Below, in pieces: positions 9,029 through 19,500 of a DNA stretch of 64,000 nucleotides (position 1 is the first letter of the stretch; each line of letters begins with the position of its first letter). The DNA is from Flavitalea plasmicola (GTDB taxonomy: Bacteria > Bacteroidota > Bacteroidia > Chitinophagales > Chitinophagaceae). The notes beneath the pieces were generated by a model. It did not search any database, had not been told where the DNA came from, and saw nothing but the letters and a program-made list of their open reading frames with translations. The stretch spans positions 186,001-250,000 of the forward strand of contig NZ_JAUOTO010000003.1 of assembly GCF_030546645.1 (NCBI RefSeq), in the 5' to 3' direction. Position numbers and translations under genes: made by a program.

Positions 9029-10300
9029 CGGGCTGTTCATAACCCCGATGTTACTCCCATTCCAATCGGGGAAGAGTGCCCGGTCATTGTCGAGGTGCAG
9101 GTGCTTATCCGCCACTTCGCTGAATACAGCCCTGAAGTCCGTGGTGACGGCGAGGTCACGACCGTCCTCCAGATTTTCCACGGCCAGCGTTTCCACCTTA
9201 CCGTGAACCAGGCCACCATTGACATCATTGCCCAGGATGAAATTGCAGGATGCGCGGCCATGGTCCGTTCCTCCCGTACCATTCTGCCGGACCGTCCTTC
9301 CAAATTCAGTCATGGTCATCACCGTGACGTCATCCTGGTAAGCCGAGAGGTCAGTCCAGAAGGCCGTGATGCTATTGCTAAGGTCGGTGACATTACGGGC
9401 AAATATGCCATTGGCCGCCCCCTGGTTAAAGTGGGTATCCCATCCGTTGGATTCTGTAAATGCGATCTCAAGGCCCACGTCCATTTTTACCAACTGGGCA
9501 ATCTGTTTTAAGGAATTTCCCAATGGTGAATTCGGGTATACTGCGTTGTTATCCGGCTTGTAATTCCGCGTATCCGCTTTTTGGAGCATCTTCATCGCCT
9601 CGAAGCTTTCTTTACCCGTGTCTTTTAGCAGACCAGGCGAGGTCTGGTCATACAGGTCCTCAAAGCTGCTGGCTACCTTCCCAGCCGCAGCAGGATTACC
9701 CCTCATCTGGATGGCAAAATCCTGCAGATTGCTGATGGCAACCGAAGGGTTGTCCCCGTAAAAACAACGGGGCAGGGCAGAGGTGATACTGACAGCCGTA
9801 AAGGGCGTGAGGGCATCATGGCCCAGCAGACCTACAGCCCTGTTCAGCCATCCGCTGGCAGTGCCTTTATTGAAAGGCGTACCCGACTCCATATAATCCT
9901 GGGCATCGAAATGGCTGCGTGTATTGTTGGGTGATCCGATGCCGTGAACGATGGCCAGCCGTCGGTCCTTAAAGAAGGGCAGGAAAGATTGCATTGCCGG
10001 GTGCAGGCCGAACCTGCCGTCCAGATCGATCAAAGGGCTGGTATTGCCGCCCTGAGATGCAGGGATGAATAGGGTAGGCCTCGCCGATTGCAGGTAAGTG
10101 TCGGTGAACGGTGTTACGGCCATCAATCCGTCCATGGCGCCTCTCTGAAAGATGCACACCATCACTTTCCTTTTCTTATAAGGCCGCACGATCTTGTCAC
10201 TGGCGGCAGCTTCTGCAAGAAATCCCGGTATGCCGCCCATGAGACCTACGCCCAGCAAAGTCAGACCGCCTCCTTTTAAAAATCCTCTTCTCGTGACCAT
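9023..10300 (-). CDS. DUF1501 protein, Tat-exported
   Basis: 425 residues. The start VTRRGFLKGGG is a twin-arginine signal followed by a hydrophobic run to about residue 35. The mature part has features of the DUF1501 family, which has an alkaline-phosphatase/sulfatase-like fold: ICIFQRGAMDG-type N-terminal block, ESNGWDTHFNQG, MTMTEFGRTVRQNG and GGTDHGRA. It begins 11 bases after the stop of the DUF1800 gene, the classic DUF1800-DUF1501 operon. Function is not established; the pair is exported and widespread in Bacteroidota, Planctomycetota and Proteobacteria. The 3' end overlaps the convergent GMC gene by six bases. Confidence 0.93.
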   Translation of the reverse strand: MVTRRGFLKGGGLTLLGVGLMGGIPGFLAEAAASDKIVRPYKKRKVMVCIFQRGAMDGLMAVTPFTDTYLQSARPTLFIPASQGGNTSPLIDLDGRFGLHPAMQSFLPFFKDRRLAIVHGIGSPNNTRSHFDAQDYMESGTPFNKGTASGWLNRAVGLLGHDALTPFTAVSITSALPRCFYGDNPSVAISNLQDFAIQMRGNPAAAGKVASSFEDLYDQTSPGLLKDTGKESFEAMKMLQKADTRNYKPDNNAVYPNSPLGNSLKQIAQLVKMDVGLEIAFTESNGWDTHFNQGAANGIFARNVTDLSNSITAFWTDLSAYQDDVTVMTMTEFGRTVRQNGTGGTDHGRASCNFILGNDVNGGLVHGKVETLAVENLEDGRDLAVTTDFRAVFSEVADKHLHLDNDRALFPDWNGSNIGVMNSPS

Positions 10301-10311
10301 ATTTTACAGTT

Positions 10312-12135
10312 TTAACGTCGTTGATATTCCGGTGAACCAATAATAATACCCACCACCTGTGCGGTCGTTGCCGGCGCTATCGGCGCCGGCGCCGGTGGCG
10401 ACATCGTTTCCTTCGTGGTCATCCTTTCCGGTCCTGCCAGGTCCTCGTTGACCTTGTTGCTGGCCGCGTTTACTTTTTGCTGCAGGGCGGGGTCATTCAG
10501 CATCGGTGTCAGCCGCCGGATCGTCTGGTCCAGGTCCCTTTCCGGCATGATGAGCTTACAGTAGGCCACCAGTGCTGCCTGGGCGCTCTCCGGTTCGTGG
10601 TTGTTGTTGAGAACGGCCAGGTCAAAGGTCACCCCGGGAATGCGATCGGTTGCCAGGGCCAGGCCAAAATTCATACGATTGAGCAGCGATCCCGTATTTA
10701 TCCAATACTGGCCTTTGTCAGGGAAGCCGGTCGGCGCCTGGTAGAAATACATTTTCTCTCCCATGCGTGTTACCCAATTATACAGCTGGAAGGGTTGGTC
10801 GATCCTGGCCCGGAGGCTGCGGACGGCGCCAATGGCCAGCTCGAAAGGGGACTTCGTTTTCTCCCTGATAGCAGCAGCACTCCAGAATTCCGGCGCGGAG
10901 ACCATGGTCGTCAGCACATCACGGATATCTCCGTCTTTGTCCAAAAAGGTTTTGGACATCTTATCTATGAGTGAGGAAGGCGGATTGTCGCTGACGAAGC
11001 GAACGGCTAGTTTCCGGGAGATAAACCGGGCAGTGGACACATGGTGCGCCAGCATCTCCAGCAGCTGCATGCCTTCTTCATAACCGCCGTCAGGTCCAAA
11101 ATGCCTGCCTAACACCACTTTCTCGCCTTTGTCATGCCGGTTGGCGGCAAACAGGAAGTCGCCTTCGTGTACAAAACCTTGTCTTTCCAGCTTGTCATCG
11201 CCCATCCTGTTCATTTTTTCCCCGGCGGCCTTGCCATTTTCCCCCATAGGGTAGACCGTCCAACCTGTCAGTACCCTGGCCGCCTGTGTAACGTCCTGCT
11301 GCGTATAGCCACCGTCGACGCCTAAGGTATGCAGCTCCATCAGTTCGCGGGCATAGTTCTCATTCAGCCCCTGGGCTTTCCGGGGTCCGGCGTTCCCTGG
11401 TTTGGCTGCGTCCATCGGACCGCTGCTGGTGAAATTGTCCAGATAATACAACATGGCTGGTGAATGGGCGGTGGCTTTCAGCAAGTCGCCGAATTTGCCC
11501 AGCGAACCCCGCCGTATGACATCCCGCTCATACACGGGGATGAATGCGGCACAGTCATTTTTGGTAATAGAGACATTGAAATGATTGAACCAGAAGTCGG
11601 TCATGACCTCCCTCAGCTGGTTATCGGAATAGGCCGCCCGTAGGATCTTCTGGCAATAGAGCTGACGGAACAGCTCCTGCTCCGGCTTATAACCTTTCTG
11701 CTGCATATAATTTTTCAAAACTTCCCGGTAAGCTTTCTGATCCGTCTTCACGGAATCCTTATCGATGAAGCCGTCACGCACCGCCATGCGGAGTAATTGC
11801 CCATTCCTGGGAAAGGTCTCGGCTATTTGTACATTATTCAGCTTAAGTGCATCGTATGGCTCCAGCATCTTTTGAAGCGAGTCGTCGGGAAGTGATCCTT
11901 CCAGCTGCTGGCGGAACCATTTTTCCAATCCCATCTTAACGACCTCATCCACCTGTCCGGGAGTGGCCCCATAAGAAAAACGGCTGATCAGGTGCGCCGC
12001 TGCCTGTCGCTCGGTAAGTCCTGCCTCCCGGTAGGGAAAACGATGGGGACGGTGTCCCCCTAAAAAAGATGATAGCAAAATGGCCCCGCCGAAGATAGGT
12101 AAGGCCAGACGTAGGAATTTGGCGGTTGCGTTCAT
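10312..12135 (-). CDS. DUF1800 protein, exported
   Basis: 607 residues with an N-terminal hydrophobic signal (LRLALPIFGGAILLSSF). Typical DUF1800 blocks: LTERQAAAHLISRFSYG near the start, MTDFWFNHFNVS, NYARELMELHTLGVDGGYTQ, DVTQAARVLTGW, HHVSTARFISRKLAVRFVSD, and a C-terminal segment with PTGFPDKGQYWINTGSLLNR. The family is always found with DUF1501, as here. No biochemical role is established. The first gene of a two-gene operon; the upstream outer-membrane protein gene ends 78 bases away on the same strand and may be co-transcribed. Confidence 0.93.
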   Translation of the reverse strand: MNATAKFLRLALPIFGGAILLSSFLGGHRPHRFPYREAGLTERQAAAHLISRFSYGATPGQVDEVVKMGLEKWFRQQLEGSLPDDSLQKMLEPYDALKLNNVQIAETFPRNGQLLRMAVRDGFIDKDSVKTDQKAYREVLKNYMQQKGYKPEQELFRQLYCQKILRAAYSDNQLREVMTDFWFNHFNVSITKNDCAAFIPVYERDVIRRGSLGKFGDLLKATAHSPAMLYYLDNFTSSGPMDAAKPGNAGPRKAQGLNENYARELMELHTLGVDGGYTQQDVTQAARVLTGWTVYPMGENGKAAGEKMNRMGDDKLERQGFVHEGDFLFAANRHDKGEKVVLGRHFGPDGGYEEGMQLLEMLAHHVSTARFISRKLAVRFVSDNPPSSLIDKMSKTFLDKDGDIRDVLTTMVSAPEFWSAAAIREKTKSPFELAIGAVRSLRARIDQPFQLYNWVTRMGEKMYFYQAPTGFPDKGQYWINTGSLLNRMNFGLALATDRIPGVTFDLAVLNNNHEPESAQAALVAYCKLIMPERDLDQTIRRLTPMLNDPALQQKVNAASNKVNEDLAGPERMTTKETMSPPAPAPIAPATTAQVVGIIIGSPEYQRR

Positions 12136-12213
12136 AACAAATGGATAAGAAATGAATACGCCGGTTCGCCGGCAATTCCATATGACTCCCGTCCGGGCCG
12201 CCGGTTTAATGCC

Positions 12214-13005
12214 TTAAAAAGTAAATTTCACGGTGGCGGTCGTATAGAATAGATCTTTTGCTTCGTCCGTGGTCAGGAGGTGCTGCGGCAGGACGTAAGC
12301 AGGGGAAAGTATGAAAACAAATTTCTGCCATGCAAACACCACCGGCAGACTGAGCTCATAGGAAAGGACGCTGAATTGCCGGCCTTCCTTCGTCAATTCC
12401 TCCTGTCCCGCAGGGAGGAACAAGAAGTTCTTTTGTTGCAGGTAGGTCTGTGTAAAATGTTGCGTACCGGCATATACATAGGCCGAAGGGTCCAGCACTA
12501 CGACCCCCTTGTGGAAGACTTTGGTCCAGCGGACGATGTGATCCAATCCGGCCTGCACACCGGGATCGGCCTGGTTACTGAACTTTACATCCCCACCCAG
12601 GGTAATATTCAGGATCTTGTTCAGATGCGTGAGGCTCACCGTGATGGATTGCTTTACGGCCGACTGTATAAGGTCCGTATTGTCCTGGTAAAAATAGCGG
12701 GTAGCCGAGAGATTCCCCGCCCAGCTGTTTTTCTTATTCCTGAAATTATAGCCGCCTTCCACCAGTGTGGCCGCATATTCGGACTGAAGCTTATTGTGTA
12801 TAAAGACAAAATTCGTGTTGAGATAGAGTCCGTTCTTAAAGCTGACCCCGATGAAAGGGATGATGGCGCTGCTATGCAGGCTGTCTACCCTGCCATAGTA
12901 GTTCAGAGCGGAATTACCGGTGACGCCTACGTTGAAGTGAGTAAGGGAATCCTGCGCCCGGGCTGTGTCGATGAGTATCGTAAAAAATAGTAGGTACCGT
13001 AACAT
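12214..13005 (-). CDS. Outer-membrane beta-barrel-like protein
   Basis: 263 residues with a signal peptide (LRYLLFFTILIDTARAQ). The mature region shows alternating polar/hydrophobic strands with aromatic girdles and ends in TTATVKFTF, a terminal-Phe beta-signal expected of outer-membrane barrels. No named family recognised. Upstream (53 bases) is a low-complexity secreted protein gene and downstream (78 bases) the DUF1800-DUF1501 pair, all on the minus strand, so the four may form one envelope-related transcript. Function unknown. Confidence 0.75.
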   Translation of the reverse strand: MLRYLLFFTILIDTARAQDSLTHFNVGVTGNSALNYYGRVDSLHSSAIIPFIGVSFKNGLYLNTNFVFIHNKLQSEYAATLVEGGYNFRNKKNSWAGNLSATRYFYQDNTDLIQSAVKQSITVSLTHLNKILNITLGGDVKFSNQADPGVQAGLDHIVRWTKVFHKGVVVLDPSAYVYAGTQHFTQTYLQQKNFLFLPAGQEELTKEGRQFSVLSYELSLPVVFAWQKFVFILSPAYVLPQHLLTTDEAKDLFYTTATVKFTF

Positions 13006-13058
13006 AAATAAGAATTAAAAGCAGCGGCGCCTTGCGGCAACCGCTGCCACATAGGGGT

Positions 13059-13499
13059 TTATTGTTTTTGAACGCTGGCGCTGGCGGAGCTTTTCACCGC
13101 CACGTCGGCAGCGGTGGATTTCGAAGCATCGGAAGAGCCGTTTGCCTGGACAGACGTCGAGCCGTGCACGGCCGTACCGGAGGACACATTCGAGGCCGTA
13201 GCCGTTGTACTATTGACCGCTGCGGTCGTCTTGCCTTCTATCTGACGACCGGTGGCCACCGCCTTCGATCCCGCATGGTCGGCCGATGCTGCAGCTGTAC
13301 CCGCTACCTGCGAGGCCGTACTGACCGAAGCCGCAGACGAAGCCCGCAACGCATTGCTCACCGAAGGCGTATTCAATGATGCTGCTGACGTTAAATGGGT
13401 AGTGCTGACGGCGCCCAGCCTGATCTGAGCAGAAGCTGAGCTGCTGATCGCTCCAACGATGAGACAAATCGCGATGATCTTACTTGTTTTGCATTTCAT
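13059..13499 (-). CDS. Secreted Ala/Ser/Thr-rich low-complexity protein
   Basis: 146 residues. The signal peptide is clear (IIAICLIVGAISSSASAQ). The mature part of about 120 residues is almost entirely Ala, Ser, Thr, Val and Gly with sparse Lys/Asp and no aromatic residue, so it is probably disordered or forms an extended, possibly O-glycosylatable chain. No domain is recognisable. It is the promoter-proximal gene of the minus-strand cluster that continues into the barrel and DUF1800/DUF1501 genes. A strong terminator for the upstream operon lies about 80 bases before its start, so it must have its own promoter in 13500-13580. Confidence 0.65.
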   Translation of the reverse strand: MKCKTSKIIAICLIVGAISSSASAQIRLGAVSTTHLTSAASLNTPSVSNALRASSAASVSTASQVAGTAAASADHAGSKAVATGRQIEGKTTAAVNSTTATASNVSSGTAVHGSTSVQANGSSDASKSTAADVAVKSSASASVQKQ

Positions 13500-13579
13500 A
13501 TATCCTGTTTTAGTTGTTAAGAAAAACCTGATCCGTTTGTCTTATATCCGCCGGCTTCGCGTTTTGTTACCCCCCAGGC

Positions 13580-13630
13580 AAAAAAAATCCTCTTCCTAAT
13601 TTGGGAAACCTTGCTCAAATCAGGAAGAGG
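13580..13630 (-). terminator. Rho-independent terminator downstream of the ROK/SusCD/creatininase operon
   Basis: Inverted repeat with arms 13589-13603 and 13616-13630 (CCTCTTCCT plus ATTTG against CAAAT plus AGGAAGAGG, one mismatch), loop of 12. On the minus strand it is followed by eight U residues (A run at 13580-13587). It therefore terminates minus-strand transcription arriving from the creatininase gene. Confidence 0.85.
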
Positions 13631-13713
13631 CGTACATTTTGGATTGTTGATTTTCAATTAACTATGCGTGGCATGTAGGTTGTCTTATTAAACATGAGCA
13701 AATAATCACAAAA

Positions 13714-13830
13714 ATGAAACAGATCCATACCTCCCTTACCTATAAAAAACCTGTCTCTATTTCCGGGTTGGTCTTGTCCTTTGTCGCCGGCTGTTTAGCC
13801 GCGACGATCTTTTGGTACTTCCTCATCTAA
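13714..13830 (+). CDS. Possible 38-residue single-span membrane peptide
   Basis: A short ATG-TAA frame: an 11-residue polar, Lys-containing N-terminus (MKQIHTSLTYKK), then one hydrophobic span (VSISGLVLSFVAGCLAATIF) and a short WYFLI tail. This is the shape of small bacterial membrane peptides. Its stop overlaps the stop of the convergent creatininase-like gene by two bases. The preceding 80 bases are AT-rich and non-coding, with no strong ribosome-binding site. Not verified; could be chance. Confidence 0.35.
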   Translation: MKQIHTSLTYKKPVSISGLVLSFVAGCLAATIFWYFLI

Positions 13831-14690
13831 TGGTCCTTCACCCGGTCGAAATATTCTTTCTGCAGCTTCAATGTTGTTGTATCCGCCTTTACGGCCTTTA
13901 AAGCTTTCTCCAGCGATCCGACGATATAGTCCGTCACAAACTGGCCAAGCTGGCGGGTAGCTTTGGCTCCATCTCCTGCATAGTGATTGGGATAGGCTGC
14001 ATACCACCATATAGCGGTGTACATACCAGGAATAGATAACCTTCGCTGGTTAGCACCCGATTCGATGGATGCGCTGTCCATTTTCACCAGTTCCGGCCGC
14101 ATATATAGCAGCACGGATGTCTCCCGTTCGCCGGCATGGGCGTCGTTGGCAGGATCACTCTTATGCAGCCTGGCATATCCGGCATTATAGGTAGAGTCCT
14201 TGTCGGGCTGGAAAAAAAAGACTGCATAATCGTGTCGCTTCTCCAGCCGGGTCTGGATGAAATAGCTGAGAAATTCGGGATTGCCGCCATGTCCATTGAT
14301 GATAACGATCTTGTCGAAGCCATTGCGGGCAATTTCGTCACAGGTGCTTTCCAACAGCTGCCAGACCACTTTTTCCGGCAAGGCAAAAGACCCGGGCTGA
14401 TGTCTCGCCTCGTTGATCTGTCCATAAAAATAATCGGGGAATACGACAGCATACTCCTTTTTGGTCGCCCTGGCAGCCCATTCGCGCACCTGGATCAGGT
14501 CTGACCCGATAGGCGCATGAGGACCATGTTTTTCCAGGATGCCGATGGGAAGGATACAGGTCCTGGAAGACTTTTCCAGGGCCTTGGGCCAGTCGCTGGC
14601 GGTCAGCTCGTCCCAGCGGGCGGGTAAGTTTTGCGCATTGGCGCATCCTGCTATTAGCAGCAGGATGGCCAGCGCTTTGAGTTTTTGCAT
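13827..14690 (-). CDS. Creatininase-family amidohydrolase, probable lipoprotein
   Basis: 287 residues. Family metal-site motifs are intact: ILEKHGPHAPIGSD supplies Glu53, His55 and Asp64, followed by NGHGGN and HAGERETS with the remaining His/Glu ligands. The family hydrolyses cyclic or linear amides (creatinine, N-formamides, and others) with two divalent metals. Unlike most members it has an export signal, LLIAGCANAQ, which fits a lipobox (Cys16). It starts 8 bases after the SusD stop, so it belongs to the SusC-SusD transcript; this suggests a periplasmic amide substrate linked to the imported glycan. Creatinine itself is unlikely as substrate (inference). A terminator follows. Confidence 0.88.
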   Translation of the reverse strand: MQKLKALAILLLIAGCANAQNLPARWDELTASDWPKALEKSSRTCILPIGILEKHGPHAPIGSDLIQVREWAARATKKEYAVVFPDYFYGQINEARHQPGSFALPEKVVWQLLESTCDEIARNGFDKIVIINGHGGNPEFLSYFIQTRLEKRHDYAVFFFQPDKDSTYNAGYARLHKSDPANDAHAGERETSVLLYMRPELVKMDSASIESGANQRRLSIPGMYTAIWWYAAYPNHYAGDGAKATRQLGQFVTDYIVGSLEKALKAVKADTTTLKLQKEYFDRVKDH

Positions 14691-14698
14691 ATGTATGT

Positions 14699-16501
14699 TT
14701 ATTTGTAGCCTTTGTTTTGGGTCAACGTCGCTTTTCCATTTACAAACGTCAGGTCTATCTGGGCCTGAGGGATCGGCATATATTCATTCTTATTAGCCGT
14801 GAACTTTGCCGTTCTGACATCCGTGGTAAATTGCCCCTCAAATTGGAAAAAAGCATTGAGTACAGTCGCTGCAAGACCCCAGCGGGAAAGGTCGAAATAA
14901 CGGTAGCCTTCCATTGCCAGTTCAAGCTTGCGTTCGAAATAGATGGCTTTTAGCGCGAAGTCCTGCGATACGAATGCCCCATTCGGATAGAGGCCGATGA
15001 CATATTTCGCCGCAGGCGTATGGGTGAAGCCCGCAGCGGGATTGGCATTGTCGATATAGGTATGTACCCAATGCGCGGGATCCACCATCCGGCTCCGCAC
15101 ACGGTTGACATACGTCTCAGCCAGTGGAAAGTTGTTTAGCTGCGCTTCCACTTCGGCTGCCATCAGCAGAACGTCCGCGAAACGAATGATATACACATTG
15201 ATGGATGAACCGGGAGCCCATTGGGAGTTATCGGCATCGGCATCCGCCGTCTCATTCCAGTAGACATTCTTCACAGGCGCAAAGGGGCCGGCATAACTCT
15301 GGTCGCGGACCCAGTCCTGTCCGGGATAAAGGCCGTAATCGAGATAAGGGATGCCCCTGCGGCCGACTGTCCAGTCCAGGCGGGGATCCAGGTTGCCGTT
15401 GTCAGGTGTAAAGGGTTGAGCGCTCGCTATCCCCTGGTCATTTGCCACGGCGTGGGAATTGTAATCGTCGAGGTAGGGGAGTCCGTTGGCATCCGTCCTG
15501 TATGAGTTGACCAGGTCTATCGAAGGCCCGAAGAAACCACAGCAGGAGAAGGGGCTGGTACTCGAATAGGGAAAGTTCAGCATGTCCCCCTGGTTGCTGC
15601 TGGCGATGGCGCCGGTGCCGACATTGGCAGCCATTTCCACCTGGAAGACAGCTTCGGGATTGGAGGTTTCGTAGGACGGACGACGGAGGTCCTCAAAGTC
15701 CGGGCTGAGATCATAAGGCAGACCGTTGGTGGTCATGCCATTATTTATCACATCCGTAAAAATGGGCTCAGCAGCATCATATTTCTTCTCATAAAGGTAG
15801 GTCTTGGCCAGATACGCTCCCGCTGCCCATTTGTTGGCCCTTCCGATATCGGTCTGCGTTGGAGGAAGACTGTCATAGGCGAATTGGAAGTCGGCTTCGA
15901 TCCTGGGCCAGATGTCCGTGGTATTGGGTTGCTTCAGGTCCATTGTAGTTTCGTCGATCCATGGGACATTGTTAAACAGCTTTTTTAGCTCAAAATAATA
16001 ATGCCCCCGTAAGAACCTTGCCTGCGCTCTTATATTTGTAATGTCATTCCTGTCTTTTATATCCGTGACATGTGGCAGCACCTTCAGCACGTTATTGCAT
16101 CGGGTGATCCCTTCATAAACTGCCTTCCATCTGTCGTTGATCAGGTCGTTGCCCGGATTGATGGAAAACGTGGCTACAGGGATCATGGATGGCTGGTCAC
16201 CTCCGTCGCTGCCTTTATGGGCATCGCCCCCGGCGACGCTTCCCCATAGCCAGTTGCTGGGTGAGCAGGCCCAGGCATTGCCGCCGCCCAGGCTTTGAAT
16301 ATTGCCGGCATCGGCATCATAGTCCTGGCCAGACAGCGCAGCATAGGCGCCTATCAGCAGTACATTGACACCTGCCTTGTTGCTAAGGGCCAGGGAATCC
16401 ACCGATCCTTGCGGCGGGTGGTTCAAAAACGTTTTCTTACATGAAAGGAATATGCCTGAACAAAGGATCAGTCCAAGCGATATATATTGTAATGGTTTCA
16501 T
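14699..16501 (-). CDS. SusD/RagB-family surface glycan-binding lipoprotein
   Basis: 600 residues, lipoprotein signal with lipobox IFLSCKK (Cys21). Characteristic SusD features: TPR-like helices in the N-terminal half (NVLKVLPHVTDIKDRNDITNIRAQARFLRGHYYFELKKLF, a stretch given here in part: RAQARFLRGHYYFELKKLF), WAAGAYLAKTYLYEKKYDAA, and the C-terminal RFADVLLMAAEVEAQL and ERKLELAMEGYRYFDLSRWG motifs. It sits outside the outer membrane as the lid of the SusC transporter encoded 21 bases upstream and captures oligosaccharide. Ligand class not readable from sequence; the divergent GH38 gene hints at a mannoside or similar. Confidence 0.97.
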   Translation of the reverse strand: MKPLQYISLGLILCSGIFLSCKKTFLNHPPQGSVDSLALSNKAGVNVLLIGAYAALSGQDYDADAGNIQSLGGGNAWACSPSNWLWGSVAGGDAHKGSDGGDQPSMIPVATFSINPGNDLINDRWKAVYEGITRCNNVLKVLPHVTDIKDRNDITNIRAQARFLRGHYYFELKKLFNNVPWIDETTMDLKQPNTTDIWPRIEADFQFAYDSLPPTQTDIGRANKWAAGAYLAKTYLYEKKYDAAEPIFTDVINNGMTTNGLPYDLSPDFEDLRRPSYETSNPEAVFQVEMAANVGTGAIASSNQGDMLNFPYSSTSPFSCCGFFGPSIDLVNSYRTDANGLPYLDDYNSHAVANDQGIASAQPFTPDNGNLDPRLDWTVGRRGIPYLDYGLYPGQDWVRDQSYAGPFAPVKNVYWNETADADADNSQWAPGSSINVYIIRFADVLLMAAEVEAQLNNFPLAETYVNRVRSRMVDPAHWVHTYIDNANPAAGFTHTPAAKYVIGLYPNGAFVSQDFALKAIYFERKLELAMEGYRYFDLSRWGLAATVLNAFFQFEGQFTTDVRTAKFTANKNEYMPIPQAQIDLTFVNGKATLTQNKGYK

Positions 16502-16522
16502 TTTCTTAAATTTATACGGGAA

Positions 16523-19500
16523 TTAAAATTTCACGTTAAGGCCTACCAGGAATTGGCGTGTGTTGGGGTAGGAGCCCTCATCGATGCCAAACTCCGTCAC
16601 CCCCTTTCTGCCGTTGATCTCCGGGTCTAATCCGGAATATTTGGTGATGGTGAAGAGGTTGGCCGCCTGTACATACACCCTGCAGCTTTCAATACCGGTC
16701 TTTTGCAAAAGTGATGGCTTGAAAGTATAGCCCAGGAGCATGTTCCTGGCTCTCAGATAGGAGCCGTTCTCGATATAATATGAATTGGGAAGGTTAGAGG
16801 TGCTGCCGTAGCCGGAGGTCTCGAGTATGGGCGCTTTGGCATTATGATGTGCCGGTGTCCAGGAATCATACAAGGCGGTTTTGCTTTTGGCGCCGCTGAA
16901 AGCAGGATAAAAATCCGTCCACCATCTTACCATATTCCATATGTCGTTGCCTTGCGAGCCATAGAAAAAGACGCTGAGATCGAAGTGCTTGTATGTCAAT
17001 CCCAGGTTGATACCATATGTGTATTTCGGATTCGGATTGCCAATGATCGTTCTGTCGTTGTCGTCGATCTGCCCGTCCCTGTTGACGTCTGCATAACGGA
17101 AACGACCCACGCCCGCTTCTGTCTGGTAGACAGCCTCCGGATTGCCAGTAGCTTGCTGCGCCTGTACATCAGCTGCGGCTATCGACGCGTCGTCATTCCA
17201 GAACCCGATTATTTTATAGCCATAAAAAGCGCCAACGGGATGCCCCACCTGATTTCGGATAAATTTAGTGCCGAAATTCCTCCCGTCGCCCGACAAAAAA
17301 TAATCGATGGTGTTGGTCACCTTTGTGATCTTATTGTTATATGTCGTCAGGGTCAACGTTGCGTCGAACCTGAGGTCCTTTGTAATTTGCGTATTGCCAT
17401 TCAGCGTAAGATCGATGCCATTGTTCTTTGCATGCGCGACATTCTGGTAGGGCTGCACACCTCTGCCATAAGTGCCGGGTAGTTCAGGGTTGAACAGCAG
17501 GTCCGTGATATTCTTGACATAATAGTCGGCCGATAAATTGATCGCTCCCTTAAAGAGACTGGCATCTATGCCGACGTTCGTATTGGCGTCCCTTTCCCAT
17601 TTGGCGTCGGGGTTGCCGATCTGGCCCGTCTGGAAGCCCTGCTGGATGGAATTGTTCGTACCTCCGATGTCGTAGTAGGAAGAATTCCTGTTCGAAGTAA
17701 AAGTGGAATAGGCATTATCCGGGTTCAGGTTGATCTGGTTACCCATAACTCCCCATCCACCCCGGACCTTCAGGTCCGTCAGCCAGGAAATACCCTGGAG
17801 GAATGGCTCCTGCGATATACGCCATGCGGCCGTCACCGATGGGAAAATGCCATACTGGTAGGTTTTGAATTTGGATGATCCGTCCCTGCGGATGGTAGCG
17901 CTCACCAAATATTTATCCTTGTATCCATAGTCCAGTCTCCCGAACTGCGACCATAAGCCTTCCGCGGACCTGGTGCTGTAATTGGTGACGGTGCCCGACC
18001 CGCTGCCAAGTGTCGTAAAGTTGGGGTCGAATGTAAGGTAGCCAAAAGTGGTTCCCCCAACCGTCTGTCCCCTCGATTCATACGATTCCGTACCCGCCAG
18101 GACCTGCAGGCTGTGGACCTCTGCGAAAACTTTATGGAAGCTCAGCGTATTTGTCCAGGTCCAGGTATTGCCATAGGTAGAGCCTTCGGTATAACTGTTG
18201 GAGGTGGTGTTCTCCTGGTTCTCATAGGTGGGATAGGTGAAATTGTGAGCGTTGCTGGTATAGCTTTCACCGCCAAAGCTGCTGTGCAATGTAAAATTTT
18301 TCAGGATATCAATGTCGACAAACACATTTCCAAACAACCTGTTGTTGATATTTCTGTCATTGGCCGTCCTCCTTTGTGTCGCTACGGGATTGCTGGCATC
18401 CCCCAGACCGTTGCTGCCGTACCCACCCGCATAATTACCCTTGATATCGTAGACCGGGATGATAGGCTGCTCCCTGAACGTATATGCAATCGCCCCGTAA
18501 GCCTGCAAAGCATCTACTTTTGGATTTTGCGTGATGGAATAGGCCAGGTTTTCTCCTACCCTGATATTTTTAGCTATACTGAAAGTTGTATTGGCCCTAA
18601 GCGTATATCTTCTAAGATAAGTGTTGATCAGGGTACCCCGCTGGTCGAAATAATTTACGGACATGAGGTATTTTGCCTTGTCATTGCCGCCGCTGATATT
18701 GAGGTTATGACTGGTGATGGGCGCATTTTTAAAGACCTGGTGGAACCAGTCGGTCCCCGTCTTATTGGCCTTCACGATGTGATAGAAGGTGCCCAGATCG
18801 GCGGGGTCGGTGTAATTGGGGTTCAGAAAATAGAGGGATGGGTCCACGGAAGGGTCACCTTCATGGGCACCGGCCGGCAGCAGGTAATCCGGCAGTACAG
18901 GGACAGGACCCGCACCATATAGCCCATCGGGATTGCCGCTGTTAATTGGGGTCCCCGAATTGGTATTCGCGTCGAATTTGATCTGTGCCATCTCCTGAGG
19001 ATTTAACAGATGGTAGACATTTCCGCCTTTGGGCCTTTGTGTCCCATAGTAAGCATCATACGATACGACAGGTTTGCCGTTCCTCCCTTTTTTCGTAGTG
19101 ATGATGATCACTCCGTTGGATGCCCTGGACCCATAGATGGATGCTGCGCCAGCATCTTTAAGGACCTGCATGGAAGCTACATCGTTGGGATTGAAATCAG
19201 AAATGTTCTGGGTAGGAACGCCATCGATGACGAACAAGGGAGTATTGTCGCCAAAGGTATTGATACCCCGGATGCGTATTTGTGGCGTCTCTCCCGGCTG
19301 CCCTGATCCGATGACGGTGACGCCCGCCGCTTGCCCCTGTAGCTGATTAGCGATCTGACTATTGGGCTGTTTGTTCATGTCGGCCACGTTCACCACTGTA
19401 ACAGAGCCGGTGACATCTTTTTTTCGCTGGGAAGTATAACCGGTGACGACCACGTCGTTCAGCACCGTACTGCTCTCTTTCAGCGATATGTCTACCCTGT

